Positions 16,483 to 25,240 of a stretch of 64,000 nt of DNA are shown here, piece after piece. The position numbers and the translations under genes were made by a program. Position 1 is the first letter of the stretch; the number at the start of each line of letters is the position of its first letter. Origin of the DNA: an uncultured Porphyromonadaceae bacterium (GTDB taxonomy: Bacteria > Bacteroidota > Bacteroidia > Bacteroidales > Muribaculaceae); assembly GCA_900548975.1 (NCBI GenBank), contig URMS01000015.1, positions 7,124 through 71,123 of the forward strand, written 5' to 3'. The notes under the pieces are model-generated. The model was given only the letters and a program-made list of their open reading frames with translations, made no database searches and was not told the origin of the DNA.

Positions 16483-17802
16483 TTAGTCATTTTCTTCGGT
16501 AATTCCGGGGTCTTCGGCATCGTTGTCGGTGCCGGGCTCTATTTCGGCGACGAAGCGTTCGGGCAGCGCCTTCTTGGCCTTGGCGCCCAGTGCGGTGATG
16601 GAGCGGGCCTTGCCGATAAGATTTCCCGGACCCGATGACAGTTTGGCGAAGGCCGAGCGGCAGGCGTCGCCGGCCGCGCCGAGCGATTTCTCGATTTTCT
16701 CCATGTCGGCCAGGAAGCCGTTGAATTTGTCGAGCATCAGACCGGCCTGACGGGCAATCTCGAGGGCGTTGCGGTTCTGCTTGTCGTGGCGCCACACCTG
16801 TTCCACCAGTCTTATCACCGACATGAGGTGTGTGGGCGATATGATGAGCACGCGGCTGTCGAATGCTGTCTGCCAGAGGGTTTCGTCGAGCTTCATGGCG
16901 GCCAGGAATGCGCCTTCGTGTGGTATGAACATGAGCACGAAGTCGACACGGTCGTCGCCTACGACGTCCTGATAGGACTTTCCCTTGAGCTCGGATATGT
17001 GTTTTTTGACCGATGCCAGGTGCGAGCGGGCGAAGCGGTCGCGGAGATCGTCGGACTCGGCGTTGACCATGCGGAGATAGTCCTGTATCGATACTTTCGA
17101 GTCGATGATGAGCTTGCGGCCGGAGGTATAGTTTATCACCACGTCGGGCCGCAGGCGGTGTCCCTCGTCGTCGGTGACGCTTTCCTGCACCATATACTCG
17201 TATCCGCGACGGAAACCGCTGCGTTCGAGAATGTTGTCGAGAATCATTTCACCCCAGTCGCCCTGCACCTTCGAGTTGCCTCGCAGCGCGTCGGAGAGTT
17301 TGCGGGTTTCGAGGCCTATGGTCTGGTTGAGCTGCACCAGTTCGCGCACGCGTTCGCCGAGCGAGAATCGTTCGGCCGATTCCTTGTCGTAGCGCTGTGT
17401 GAAATCGGCCTTGAACTGCTCGATGTTGGCTTTGAGCGGCGCGAGCACCTCGGACAGGCCGGTGCGGTTCTGCTCGCGGAGCATCTCGGAGTTGCTGACG
17501 AGCACCTTGGCGGCGAGATCGCGGAAGCGCTCTTCGAGCTGAGCTTCCATGCGGGCGTGATCCTGCTGTATGCGGTCGTTTTCGCGGACAAGAGCGTCGT
17601 TTCGCTCGGCGAGGCGTGCAATCTCGCTCTGGGCTTTCGACTCGCTCTGCCGCAGGGCCTCGATGCGCGTCTGAAGGTCGGCGACGGTGGTTTCGAGGTC
17701 GTGCCTTGTGCGGGCAAATGCCGACCGCTCGCCGGCGAGACGCCCGGCTACGATGACAGCCGCCACAAGGACTACGGAAAGTATGATAAGTGCTATGGTC
17801 AT
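16483..17802 (-). CDS. rmuC: RmuC family DNA recombination protein
   Basis: 439 residues from the ATG at 17802, which puts the hydrophobic anchor IALIILSVVLVAAVIVAG right at the N-terminus; an earlier in-frame ATG would add ten residues. A coiled coil covers about 25-125 (DLETTVADLQTRIEAL, RLAERNDALVRENDRIQ). The RmuC domain follows with KVQGDWGEMILDNILERSG, RLRPDVVINYTSGRKLIIDSK and FVLMFIPHEGAFLAA. RmuC proteins are nuclease-fold proteins that limit inversions at short repeats. It sits four bases after rfbC. Confidence 0.92.
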   Translation of the reverse strand: MTIALIILSVVLVAAVIVAGRLAGERSAFARTRHDLETTVADLQTRIEALRQSESKAQSEIARLAERNDALVRENDRIQQDHARMEAQLEERFRDLAAKVLVSNSEMLREQNRTGLSEVLAPLKANIEQFKADFTQRYDKESAERFSLGERVRELVQLNQTIGLETRKLSDALRGNSKVQGDWGEMILDNILERSGFRRGYEYMVQESVTDDEGHRLRPDVVINYTSGRKLIIDSKVSIQDYLRMVNAESDDLRDRFARSHLASVKKHISELKGKSYQDVVGDDRVDFVLMFIPHEGAFLAAMKLDETLWQTAFDSRVLIISPTHLMSVIRLVEQVWRHDKQNRNALEIARQAGLMLDKFNGFLADMEKIEKSLGAAGDACRSAFAKLSSGPGNLIGKARSITALGAKAKKALPERFVAEIEPGTDNDAEDPGITEEND

Positions 17803-17806
17803 GGTG

Positions 17807-18358
17807 TTATTCGTAAAAATCGCAGTCGGCAAAATCGCGGCCCTGCAGGTCTTTGGGCGACAGTATCATTTCTTCGCGCGACAGCGGCCAGCGCACGCCG
17901 ACGGTAGGGTCGTCGAAGCGCAGCGAGCGTTCGGCCTGAGGGCAGTAGTAGTTGTCGACTTTGTACTGGAACTGGGCCGTGTCGGAAAGCACGGCGAACC
18001 CGTGGGCGAAACCGCGCGGTATGTAGAGCTGGCGCCCGTTTTCGGCCGACAGCTCCACGGCTACATGCTGCCCGAAAGTGGGCGACGACCGGCGCAGATC
18101 GACGGCGATGTCGACTATGCGGCCGGCTGTTACACGCACCAGTTTTGCCTGCGATGCGTCGCCGGCCTGATAGTGGAGACCCCGCACTACGCCCCGCCGC
18201 GACACCGATTCGTTGTCCTGTACGAAATCGGGCCGTATGCCGGTGGCCTCGAGGAAGGAGTCGGCGCGGAATGTCTCGCAGAAATAACCGCGTTCGTCGC
18301 CGTGGCGCACAGGCTCGATGAGCCACACGCCGTCGATGTGTAGGGGGGTGTATGTCAT
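17807..18358 (-). CDS. rfbC: dTDP-4-dehydrorhamnose 3,5-epimerase
   Basis: 183 residues. RmlC cupin motifs are present: GVWLIEPVRHGDERGYFCETF, FVQDNESVSRRGVVRGLHYQ (catalytic His), LYIPRGFAHGFAVLSD and VDNYYCP. It makes dTDP-4-dehydro-L-rhamnose for surface polysaccharide. The usual partners rfbA, rfbB and rfbD are not next to it; here it lies between a thioesterase (4-bp overlap) and rmuC. The start is fixed by the ATGA overlap. Confidence 0.93.
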   Translation of the reverse strand: MTYTPLHIDGVWLIEPVRHGDERGYFCETFRADSFLEATGIRPDFVQDNESVSRRGVVRGLHYQAGDASQAKLVRVTAGRIVDIAVDLRRSSPTFGQHVAVELSAENGRQLYIPRGFAHGFAVLSDTAQFQYKVDNYYCPQAERSLRFDDPTVGVRWPLSREEMILSPKDLQGRDFADCDFYE

Positions 18359-18789
18359 AGTTCGCGCTGTTCGTATGCGGTGAGGTCGTGGCGCCATTTG
18401 TCTGTTACGGGCACCGACTGTGCCGTGCGCGGGTCGAAACTTACCATGATAGTTCGGCAGATGCATTTTACCTGGCCGCGGTCGTTGACTATGCGCTGCT
18501 CCATCACCAGCGAGCTTGTGGCTATCGATGCCACAGCGGTGAGCACCTCGAGTTTTTCCTGCACGTAGGTGGGATTGTAGAAGTCGCAGTTGATGTTGGC
18601 CACTACCAGGCCGAGTTGCATGGGGTCGAAGCGACCGTCCATAAACTGCATGAAATAGCGCATCTTTGCCAGGTCGGCGAACTGCAGATACACCGAATTG
18701 TTGAGATGCCCGAACATGTCGATGTCGTTGAAACGGATCTGTACGGGCGTGCGGTGGCGGAATTCGAATTTGGGTTCGGGGATATTCAT
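18355..18789 (-). CDS. Acyl-CoA thioesterase, 4-hydroxybenzoyl-CoA thioesterase (hotdog) family
   Basis: 144 residues starting MNIPEPKFEF. The hotdog signature with the catalytic Asp, IRFNDIDMFGHLNNSVYLQF, is complete, and NINCDFYNPTYVQEKLEVLT is the central strand region typical of YbgC/FadM-like enzymes. It hydrolyses an acyl-CoA of unknown chain. Four-base ATGA overlaps with the DciA-like gene upstream and rfbC downstream fix the ends. Confidence 0.88.
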   Translation of the reverse strand: MNIPEPKFEFRHRTPVQIRFNDIDMFGHLNNSVYLQFADLAKMRYFMQFMDGRFDPMQLGLVVANINCDFYNPTYVQEKLEVLTAVASIATSSLVMEQRIVNDRGQVKCICRTIMVSFDPRTAQSVPVTDKWRHDLTAYEQREL

Positions 18790-19076
18790 AAGAATCGGAT
18801 AGATGAGATAACGTCGGCTCCGGCGGCTTCGTTGAGCTGACGGACGAGCAGTTCGCCCATATAGGCAAGCTCTTCTTTGAGGGGCGCCGACAGTATTTGC
18901 ACGTTCAGGGTGCGGTCTTTGACAAAAATACGGCCTGTATAGGACTCGATATGCGGGCCTACGACTTTTGGCCACACCGACTCCACGGAATGGCGGTTGA
19001 ACTCGGGGCGCAGCCCGGTGGCGTCGATCATCTTCTTTATGACCTCGCCAAGCAGAAGCGGTTCAACTCTTTTCAT
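18786..19076 (-). CDS. DciA-like (DUF721) protein
   Basis: 96 residues. LGEVIKKMIDATGLRPEF and VESVWPKVVGPHIESYTGRIFVKD are the DUF721 core. DUF721/DciA proteins act as loaders or partners of the replicative helicase in bacteria without DnaC, and they are often encoded beside recF, as here. The start at 19076 lies 14 bp inside recF. The function in this organism is inferred from family and neighbour. Confidence 0.85.
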   Translation of the reverse strand: MKRVEPLLLGEVIKKMIDATGLRPEFNRHSVESVWPKVVGPHIESYTGRIFVKDRTLNVQILSAPLKEELAYMGELLVRQLNEAAGADVISSIRFL

Positions 19077-20190
19077 GGGTGTCGATGGGAGTGAACACGC
19101 CGTGCTCCACATGCCACAGCCGGTAGGGGTCGTGGATGTGCGACTCGGGAATGTCGGCCACGATTTCGTCGAGGTGCTTGCGGTTGGTGTCGGTGATGAA
19201 AATCTGGCCGAAGGAATCGGAGCCGCCCACGATGGACATGATGCGGCGCACGCGGCCGGCGTCGAGTTTGTCGAAAATATCGTCGAGCAGCAGCAGCGGC
19301 CTGATGCCCAGGCTTTCGCGCAGCAGCTCATACTGTGCGAAGCGCAGAGCCGAGGTAAAAGTCTTAGTCTGGCCCTGCGATGCCGAGCGGCGCAGGGCCA
19401 GGGTGTCGAGGGTGAATTCGATGTCGTCGCGGTGCGGGCCGGAGGCAGTGTAGCGCAGTATGGCATCGCGGCTGCGCGAGGCGCGCAGATGCTCGGCGAG
19501 CCCTTCGGGATATTCGGTGCCGGTGTAGCGCAGGCCGGGTTCTTCGTCGCACTCGGCGATGGCGCGGTAGTAGGGGCGGAATATTTCTTCGAGGCGCTTT
19601 ATGTTCTCGCGTCGGCGCGAGGCAATGTAGTCGCCGGCGATTTCGAGCTGAGCCTCGAGGGCGTCGTAGAGCGAGCCGTCGGCGCATTCCTGCTTGAGCA
19701 GCTTATTGCGCTGTTCGAGAGCGTGGTTGTAGCGAACCAGGGCGTCGAGATAGGGGGCGTCGCGCTGCGATATTATCTGGTCGATGAAGCGGCGGCGTTC
19801 GGAGGGCTCGCCGCCGACGAGCAACATGTCGGCCGGCGACAGGAGCACCAGAGGGAATGCGCCGATGTGCTGTGTGAGGCGCTTGTAGGGCTTGCCGCCG
19901 CGCTTGAACGACTTGGGGCGTCCCGGCTGTACGGCGGCGTTGACCTCTTCGTCGAGTCCGCGCCTGAAGTAGCGGCCGCGGAGCATGGCGAAGCCGGCGC
20001 CGCGTGTCACCATCATGGGGTCGAGGGCGCCGGTGAAACTTTTGCAGAAACTGAGGAAGTAGAGGGCGTCGAGGAGATTGCTCTTGCCCATGCCGTTGTT
20101 GCCGAGGAAACAATTGATCTTCGGCGAGAACTGCAGTTCGGCCGATGCTATGTTTTTGAAATTGACAAGACTTATCTCCCGGAGTATCAC
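19063..20190 (-). CDS. recF: DNA replication and repair protein RecF
   Basis: 375 residues. An SMC-type ABC ATPase: it starts ILREISLVNFKNI, with Walker A GNNGMGKSNLLDAL, the signature region ALRRSASQGQTKTF and Walker B LLLLDDIFDKLD. RecF loads RecA at gaps through RecOR. It overlaps the esterase start by 4 bp and the DUF721 gene by 14 bp, in the middle of a ten-gene operon. Confidence 0.97.
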   Translation of the reverse strand: MILREISLVNFKNIASAELQFSPKINCFLGNNGMGKSNLLDALYFLSFCKSFTGALDPMMVTRGAGFAMLRGRYFRRGLDEEVNAAVQPGRPKSFKRGGKPYKRLTQHIGAFPLVLLSPADMLLVGGEPSERRRFIDQIISQRDAPYLDALVRYNHALEQRNKLLKQECADGSLYDALEAQLEIAGDYIASRRRENIKRLEEIFRPYYRAIAECDEEPGLRYTGTEYPEGLAEHLRASRSRDAILRYTASGPHRDDIEFTLDTLALRRSASQGQTKTFTSALRFAQYELLRESLGIRPLLLLDDIFDKLDAGRVRRIMSIVGGSDSFGQIFITDTNRKHLDEIVADIPESHIHDPYRLWHVEHGVFTPIDTHEKS

Positions 20191-20996
20191 TTGCTGAAAG
20201 CCTGGTTGAAGAATACGAGATGATGGAGGATGGAGTTGGCCCAGTATTTGTGGCTGTGGTTGCCGGGACGCGAGGTGTAGTCGTGGTCGATGTTGGCGGC
20301 CAGAAGGTCGCGGTGCAGCTGTTCGTTCACACCGGCGAAGAAGTCATCCTTGCCGCAGTCGAAGATTATGTTGAGACCGGCGTCCTTGAGGCGGGGAATC
20401 TGGCCGGCTACGGTGCGGCTGTCCCACAGCGCGGGGTTCTTGCTGTATTCGGCGCCCAGCAGGCGCGTGGTGTTCCATTTGCCGGCAAACGGACGGATGT
20501 CGACACCGCCGCTCATGCTGCCGGCGCTTTTAAACACGTCCGGATGATTGAGCGCGAGCCACAGAGCGCCGTGGCCGCCCATGCTCAGACCGGTGATGGC
20601 GCGCTGCGACGCCTCGGCTTTGGTGGGATAGTGCGCGTCGATGTAGGGCACGAGTTCGTCGATGATGAAGCTTTCCATCTGGAGCTTGGGATTGACGGGG
20701 GAGTTCCAGTACCAGCTGTCGCGGCCGTCGGGCATCACCATGACCATGCCGTATTGGTCAGCGAGTTCGCCCAGACGGGGCTGTGTGCGGGTGCTCCAGT
20801 CGCGGTATGTGCCGGTGAAGCCGTTGAGGAGGTACACGGTGGGGAATTTATCGCCTTTTTTGGCGTCAGGGGTTATCACCACAACCTTTTCGGGTCCTTC
20901 CAGCAGCGCGGTGCTGATGGCAATGGTGTCGGTGGTGAAAGCCTTTGCCTGGAATGCGGCGGCGAGGACCAGTGCGGCGGCGAGTAATTTTTTCAT
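20187..20996 (-). CDS. Exported esterase, esterase D / CE1-like family
   Basis: 269 residues with a signal peptide (KKLLAAALVLAAAFQAKA). An alpha/beta hydrolase: PTVYLLNGFTGTYRDW (oxyanion side), nucleophile Ser in TGLSMGGHGALWLA, Asp near FDCGKDDFF, His in GNHSHKYW. It resembles tributyrin or feruloyl/acetyl esterases that remove acyl groups from glycans. The exported location contrasts with its cytosolic operon partners. It overlaps the kinase-like gene before it and recF after it by 4 bp each. Confidence 0.87.
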   Translation of the reverse strand: MKKLLAAALVLAAAFQAKAFTTDTIAISTALLEGPEKVVVITPDAKKGDKFPTVYLLNGFTGTYRDWSTRTQPRLGELADQYGMVMVMPDGRDSWYWNSPVNPKLQMESFIIDELVPYIDAHYPTKAEASQRAITGLSMGGHGALWLALNHPDVFKSAGSMSGGVDIRPFAGKWNTTRLLGAEYSKNPALWDSRTVAGQIPRLKDAGLNIIFDCGKDDFFAGVNEQLHRDLLAANIDHDYTSRPGNHSHKYWANSILHHLVFFNQAFSK

Positions 20997-21628
20997 TTTC
21001 TGTCGAGTCGTTGTTTTATAAATTCTATTGCGTAGTCGGCGAGAGAGTCGATGGATTGTCCTGCCGAATTGAGGCACAGGTCGTAGCTTTCGGCATAGCC
21101 CCAGCGCTTGTCGGTGTAGAAGTTGTAGAAATTGGCACGAAGCTTGTTGGTGCGTTCGGCCAGGGCCTTGGCATCGCTTTCGCGGGCTACGTCGCCGCGC
21201 GACATGATGCGTGCCACACACTCGTCCATGGGGGCATGCACGAATATGTTGACTACATTGGGGAGGTCGCGCAGCACATAGTCGGCGCTGCGGCCTACGA
21301 TGACACACGGTTCGGAGTCGGCCAGCTCGTGCATGAGGTCGCACTGGGCCGAGTAGGTGCTGTCGGAACCGCTGCCTCCCGGATTGCCTATCCACGACAT
21401 GGGGTAGAAGCCGAAGGAGAAAGGCATGGCGCTGCCCATGACCGAGGGAGCGCGTTCGTCGTTTTTCTCGAAGTATTCGAGGTTGTAGCCGGCTTTTTCG
21501 GCGGCTTTGACCAGCAGCATCTTGTCGTAGAAGCTGATGCCGAGCCGTTCGGCAATGGCACGGCCCAGAGCCCTGCCGCCGCTGCCGAATGTGCGGCCTA
21601 TGGTAATGACATATTTTTCGGGAAGCAT
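20993..21628 (-). CDS. Cytidylate kinase-like family protein
   Basis: 211 residues. The N-terminal VITIGRTFGSGGRALGRAIAE is the P-loop of the cytidylate kinase-like family (PF13189 type), followed by SFYDKMLLVKAAEKAG, VIVGRSADYVL and VARIMSRGDV. These proteins phosphorylate an unidentified small molecule; this is not the canonical Cmk. It lies 11 bp after the GlmU-like gene and overlaps the esterase gene by 4 bp. Confidence 0.88.
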   Translation of the reverse strand: MLPEKYVITIGRTFGSGGRALGRAIAERLGISFYDKMLLVKAAEKAGYNLEYFEKNDERAPSVMGSAMPFSFGFYPMSWIGNPGGSGSDSTYSAQCDLMHELADSEPCVIVGRSADYVLRDLPNVVNIFVHAPMDECVARIMSRGDVARESDAKALAERTNKLRANFYNFYTDKRWGYAESYDLCLNSAGQSIDSLADYAIEFIKQRLDRK

Positions 21629-21639
21629 GGTATAGAGAT

Positions 21640-22803
21640 TTATTTTATGTCTTTTACGTCGTACATCAGTGCGGTGAGCATGCGGCGTTCGGGAGCCGAG
21701 AGAGCGCGTCCGCGCCGGGCCATCATACGCTCGGCGATGTCGAAGAATTTCTTTTCGGGCACCGGGGTGAATCCGGCGGTCGAGCCCTCGCTGAACGACT
21801 GCACGAAGTTGCGCGGGAAGCCGGCTCCGTGCACGTTGACACCCACGCCGAGCACCGTGGCGGTGTTGAACATGGTGTTTATGCCGGCTTTGGAGTGATC
21901 GCCCATGATAAGGCCGCAGAACTGCAGCGAGGTGCGCTCGAAGCGGCCTGTGCGGTAGTTCCACAGGCGTATTTTGGTGTAGTCGTTCTTGAGATTCGAG
22001 GCCACGGCGCCTGCGCCGATATTGCACCACTCGCCGACAACGGCGTTGCCGAGGAAGCCGTCGTGGGCTTTGTTGGAGAATCCCGTCATGACAACGTTGT
22101 TGAGCTCGCCGCCGACCTTGCAGAAGGGCCCGATGGTGGTGCCGGGGTATATTTTTGTGCCCATGTTCACCGTGGCGTGGCGGCACAGGGCTATGGGTCC
22201 GCGCAGCATTGAGCCTTCCATTATCTCCGCCTCGGGGCCTATGTATACGGGACCGCCTGTGGTGTTGATGAATGCGCCTTCGACTGTGGCTCCTTCTTCG
22301 ATGAAGATGAGCGACGGGTCGCCTATGACGGTGTTGGTGGCGGAGACGGGCTGCGAGTCGCGGCCTGCCGTGATGCGGGTGAAGTCGGCTCTGATCTGTT
22401 CGCCGTTGAACATGAAGATGTCGTAGAGCTGCTCGATGGAGTGTACTTCGGTGTAGGATTCGACGCGTTCGGTGGTCTGCGCGCCGCGGTGGGCCACTAC
22501 GCGGCCGCGGCCGTCGACAAGGGCCTGACCGCTTTCGAGGGCGCCGATGCGGGCGGCGAGGGCGGCGTCGGGCACGACGTTGCCGGCAATGAAGAGGGTG
22601 TCGGGATCGTCGGCGCCTTCGGCCGGGTACATCTCGCGGAGATAATCCTCGGAAACGCCCCAGGAGTATGTGCCGGGCAGCAGGGCCTGCCATTTTTCGG
22701 CTATGGTGTCGATGCCGACCCTGATGGCGGCTATGGGTCGTGTGAAGGTAATGGGCAGCAGGTCGGCCCATACTGCATGCTCGTCGTATAGTATGATGTT
22801 CAT
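21640..22803 (-). CDS. GlmU-family sugar nucleotidyltransferase / acyltransferase
   Basis: 387 residues from ATG 22803 (MNIILYDEHAVWADLLP). The N-terminal half looks like the alternative bacterial GlmU nucleotidyltransferase-like domain (FTRPIAAIRVGIDTIAEKW). Residues about 200-340 form a left-handed beta-helix of hexapeptide repeats (VIGDPSLIFIEEGATVEGAF, GPIALCRHATVNMGTKIYPG), a typical acetyl/acyltransferase fold. It probably makes an activated amino sugar such as UDP-GlcNAc. It is the first gene of the operon and has a TAnnTTTG box 21 bp upstream. Confidence 0.82.
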   Translation of the reverse strand: MNIILYDEHAVWADLLPITFTRPIAAIRVGIDTIAEKWQALLPGTYSWGVSEDYLREMYPAEGADDPDTLFIAGNVVPDAALAARIGALESGQALVDGRGRVVAHRGAQTTERVESYTEVHSIEQLYDIFMFNGEQIRADFTRITAGRDSQPVSATNTVIGDPSLIFIEEGATVEGAFINTTGGPVYIGPEAEIMEGSMLRGPIALCRHATVNMGTKIYPGTTIGPFCKVGGELNNVVMTGFSNKAHDGFLGNAVVGEWCNIGAGAVASNLKNDYTKIRLWNYRTGRFERTSLQFCGLIMGDHSKAGINTMFNTATVLGVGVNVHGAGFPRNFVQSFSEGSTAGFTPVPEKKFFDIAERMMARRGRALSAPERRMLTALMYDVKDIK

Positions 22804-22824
22804 CTTTTCGCGCGTAATTATTGG

Positions 22825-22832
22825 CAAAATTA
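22825..22832 (-). promoter_or_regulatory. Promoter -7 box for the ten-gene minus-strand operon
   Basis: Minus strand TAATTTTG, a TAnnTTTG match, 21 nt before the GlmU-like start. Confidence 0.55.
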
Positions 22833-22886
22833 ATGTTTTTTCGCCGATTATGGGCATAAAAACGACAGAAGGCTTCGGCACCGGGG

Positions 22887-22894
22887 TATTTTTG
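22887..22894 (+). promoter_or_regulatory. Promoter -7 box for the holin-like gene, 7 nt from the start
   Basis: TATTTTTG followed by TGCCGAT and ATG 22902; a near-leaderless transcript is implied. Confidence 0.55.
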
Positions 22895-22901
22895 TGCCGA
22901 T

Positions 22902-23354
22902 ATGGAAAATTCGCAGATAAAAATAGCCGTGACGGCGGCGGGAGGTGCCGCGGCGGCTTTTGTGGAGCCGGTGTTGCCTGTGGCGGGGCTTTGTACAGTG
23001 ATGGTTCTTGCCGATGTGGCTACGGCGCTGAGGCTGCGGGGGCGTCTGCGGCGCAGCGGCAAGGCTGTGCCGGCGGGGCTGTTGTCGTCGAAGCGTTTCG
23101 GGCGCGCTGTCCGCACCATAGCGGGCATATATGCCGCTCTGTGTGTGGCCCATGGTGCCGATCTGGCGCTTGGCGACACCATGAGTTTCCTCACCGGCGG
23201 CCACAGCGCACTCAACATGATGGGCATGCTCATCTTCGTGTGGCAGCTGATGTCGGTGCTCGAGAACGAGGCCACGTGCAGCGGCTCGGCCTGGGCCTCG
23301 AAGGCCCGCAAGTATCTTGCCGATAAGACGGAACGGCATCTCGACGGCGAGTGA
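22902..23354 (+). CDS. Phage holin family-like small membrane protein
   Basis: 150 residues with three or four hydrophobic segments (VTAAGGAAAAFVEPVLPVAG, LCTVMVLADVATAL, IAGIYAALCVAHGADLAL, LNMMGMLIFVWQLMSVLEN). The pattern VMVLADVATALRLR...SKRFGR resembles the toxin-secretion/holin family (Phage_holin_4 type). No lysin or phage structural gene is nearby, so it may be a domesticated holin or an unrelated small membrane protein. It stands alone between the operon and recQ. Confidence 0.6.
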   Translation: MENSQIKIAVTAAGGAAAAFVEPVLPVAGLCTVMVLADVATALRLRGRLRRSGKAVPAGLLSSKRFGRAVRTIAGIYAALCVAHGADLALGDTMSFLTGGHSALNMMGMLIFVWQLMSVLENEATCSGSAWASKARKYLADKTERHLDGE

Positions 23355-23378
23355 GTTGGCCTTTTGGAATAAAAGGCT

Positions 23379-23386
23379 TATTTTTG
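23379..23386 (+). promoter_or_regulatory. Promoter -7 box for recQ, 4 nt from the start
   Basis: TATTTTTG then TGGT then ATG 23391; a TTG at 23356-23358 lies 20 nt upstream as a possible -33 element. Confidence 0.6.
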
Positions 23387-23390
23387 TGGT

Positions 23391-25217
23391 ATGAATGACA
23401 AAGAAGAATTCCGTCAGCGTGCGCTGGGGCTGCTCGCCCAGTTCTACGGCTACCGCTCGTTCCGTCCGGGCCAGTATGAGATTATCGAGGCCGTGGGCAG
23501 CGGCCGCGACGCCCTTGTGCTCATGCCTACCGGCGGCGGCAAGTCCATATGCTATCAGTTGCCGGCACTTCTGGCTCCGAAGGGCTGTGCCGTGGTTGTG
23601 TCGCCGCTGATAGCTCTGATGCAGGACCAGACGCAGGCTCTGATGTCGTGCGGCATTCCCGCCGCTGCCATTCACTCCAACCAACCCGAAAGCTATAACC
23701 GGCAGATACTTGCGGCGGCCATGGCCGGGCGCCTGAAGCTGCTCTATATATCGCCGGAGCGTCTGCTGGCCGAAATCGACGGCTGGGACCGGCTCGACAT
23801 AAGCCTGTTCGCCGTCGACGAAGCCCACTGCATATCGCAGTGGGGCCACGATTTCAGGCCCGACTATACGGGGCTTTCGCGGCTCAAGGAGCTGCGCCCC
23901 GATGTGCCCGTGATAGCGCTTACGGCTACTGCCGATCGCCTTACACGCGATGATATATCGCGGCAGATCGGGCTGCGCGATCCCTATGTATTCATAAGTT
24001 CGTTCGACAGGCCCAATATATCGCTGCGGGCCTACAACAACCCCGGCTCGAAGGCCCGTGTGCGCTTCATAGCGTCGCTGGTGCGTAAATATCCCAACGA
24101 TTCGGGGGTGGCATACTGCCTTTCGCGGTCGGGCGTCGATTCGCTCAACAAGGCGCTCACCGCCTGCGGCGTGCGCTCGGTGCGCTATCATGCCGGCATG
24201 ACCGCCGACGAGCGCAATGCCTCTATGCGGGCCTTCCTCGACGGTACCGCGCAGGTGGTATGCGCCACCGTGGCTTTCGGCATGGGCATCGACAAGAGCA
24301 ATATACGGTGGGTGGTGCACAATAATCTGCCGTCGAATATCGAAAGCTATTATCAGGAGATAGGCCGTGCCGGCCGCGACGGTCTGCCTGCCGAGGCCGT
24401 GCTCTTCCACAGCGTGGCTGACATCATAGCGCGGCGCAATTTCGCGGCGGAGTCGGGTCAGCAGGCCATCAATATGGAGAAGCTCGAGCGTATGCGCGCC
24501 TACGCCGAGGCCCGTGTGTGCCGCCGGCGCATCCTTCTGTCGTACTTCAGCGAGGCGCGCGACTGCGACTGCGGCAACTGCGACGTGTGTCTGGAGCCAC
24601 CCGAGCGCTTCGACGGCACCATTCTCGCCCAGAAGGCCCTCAGCGCCGTGGCCCGCACCGGGTGGACCAATATCGGAGTCTTTACTCTGGTGAACATACT
24701 CCGCGGCTCCATGCGCTCCGATATCCGCGCCGCAGGCTACGATCGCATCCGCACCTTCGGCGCCGGTGCCGATCTGAGTCTGAAAGAATGGAACGACTAT
24801 ATACAGCAGATGGTGCAGCTCGGTGTCTTCGAGATAGCCTATGACGACAGCAACCATCTGCGGGTTACCGATTTCGGCCATAGACTGCTGCGTGGCGAGG
24901 CCCATATCACGCTGTCGCGCTACGTCGAGGCTGTGGCCGGCGAGCGCAAGACCGTCAAGCCCGAGACGCCGTCTTTCCCCACCGATTCGCCCTCGACAAA
25001 GGCTCTGTTCGAACATCTCAAATCGGTGCGTCTGGCAATCGCTCGCCGCGAGAACAAGCCCCCGTACATCATTTTCTCCGACGCCTCGCTGCTCGACATG
25101 GCGGCGCGGCGCCCCCGCACACCCTTCGAATTTCTCGCCGTAAACGGCGTAGGCGAATACAAAGCCAACCGCTACGGCGCCGAATTCCTCGCCGCCATCG
25201 CCGCCTATCCCGGTTAG
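23391..25217 (+). CDS. recQ: ATP-dependent DNA helicase RecQ
   Basis: 608 residues. Helicase motifs in order: PTGGGKSICYQLPA (Walker A), VVSPLIALMQDQ, AVDEAHCISQWGHDFRPDY (DEAH), ALTATADRLT, ATVAFGMGIDKSNIRWVVH and QEIGRAGRDG. The RQC zinc site has cysteines in CRRRILLSYF, CDCGNCDVC. A C-terminal HRDC domain begins near residue 530 (LFEHLKSVRLAIARRENKPP). It unwinds recombination intermediates and stalled forks. It ends in TAG, one of several genes showing TAG is a normal stop here. Confidence 0.97.
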   Translation: MNDKEEFRQRALGLLAQFYGYRSFRPGQYEIIEAVGSGRDALVLMPTGGGKSICYQLPALLAPKGCAVVVSPLIALMQDQTQALMSCGIPAAAIHSNQPESYNRQILAAAMAGRLKLLYISPERLLAEIDGWDRLDISLFAVDEAHCISQWGHDFRPDYTGLSRLKELRPDVPVIALTATADRLTRDDISRQIGLRDPYVFISSFDRPNISLRAYNNPGSKARVRFIASLVRKYPNDSGVAYCLSRSGVDSLNKALTACGVRSVRYHAGMTADERNASMRAFLDGTAQVVCATVAFGMGIDKSNIRWVVHNNLPSNIESYYQEIGRAGRDGLPAEAVLFHSVADIIARRNFAAESGQQAINMEKLERMRAYAEARVCRRRILLSYFSEARDCDCGNCDVCLEPPERFDGTILAQKALSAVARTGWTNIGVFTLVNILRGSMRSDIRAAGYDRIRTFGAGADLSLKEWNDYIQQMVQLGVFEIAYDDSNHLRVTDFGHRLLRGEAHITLSRYVEAVAGERKTVKPETPSFPTDSPSTKALFEHLKSVRLAIARRENKPPYIIFSDASLLDMAARRPRTPFEFLAVNGVGEYKANRYGAEFLAAIAAYPG

Positions 25218-25240
25218 AGCCTGTAGGTTTGTACGACAGC

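Noticed and set aside
17807..18868. A longer start for rfbC at 18868
   Set aside because: The extra 170 residues are the antisense or shifted reading of the thioesterase gene; the family start fits the ATGA overlap at 18358.
22902..23354. A prophage at the holin-like gene
   Set aside because: Neighbours are an ordinary operon and recQ; no integrase, structural or lysis partner genes are seen.
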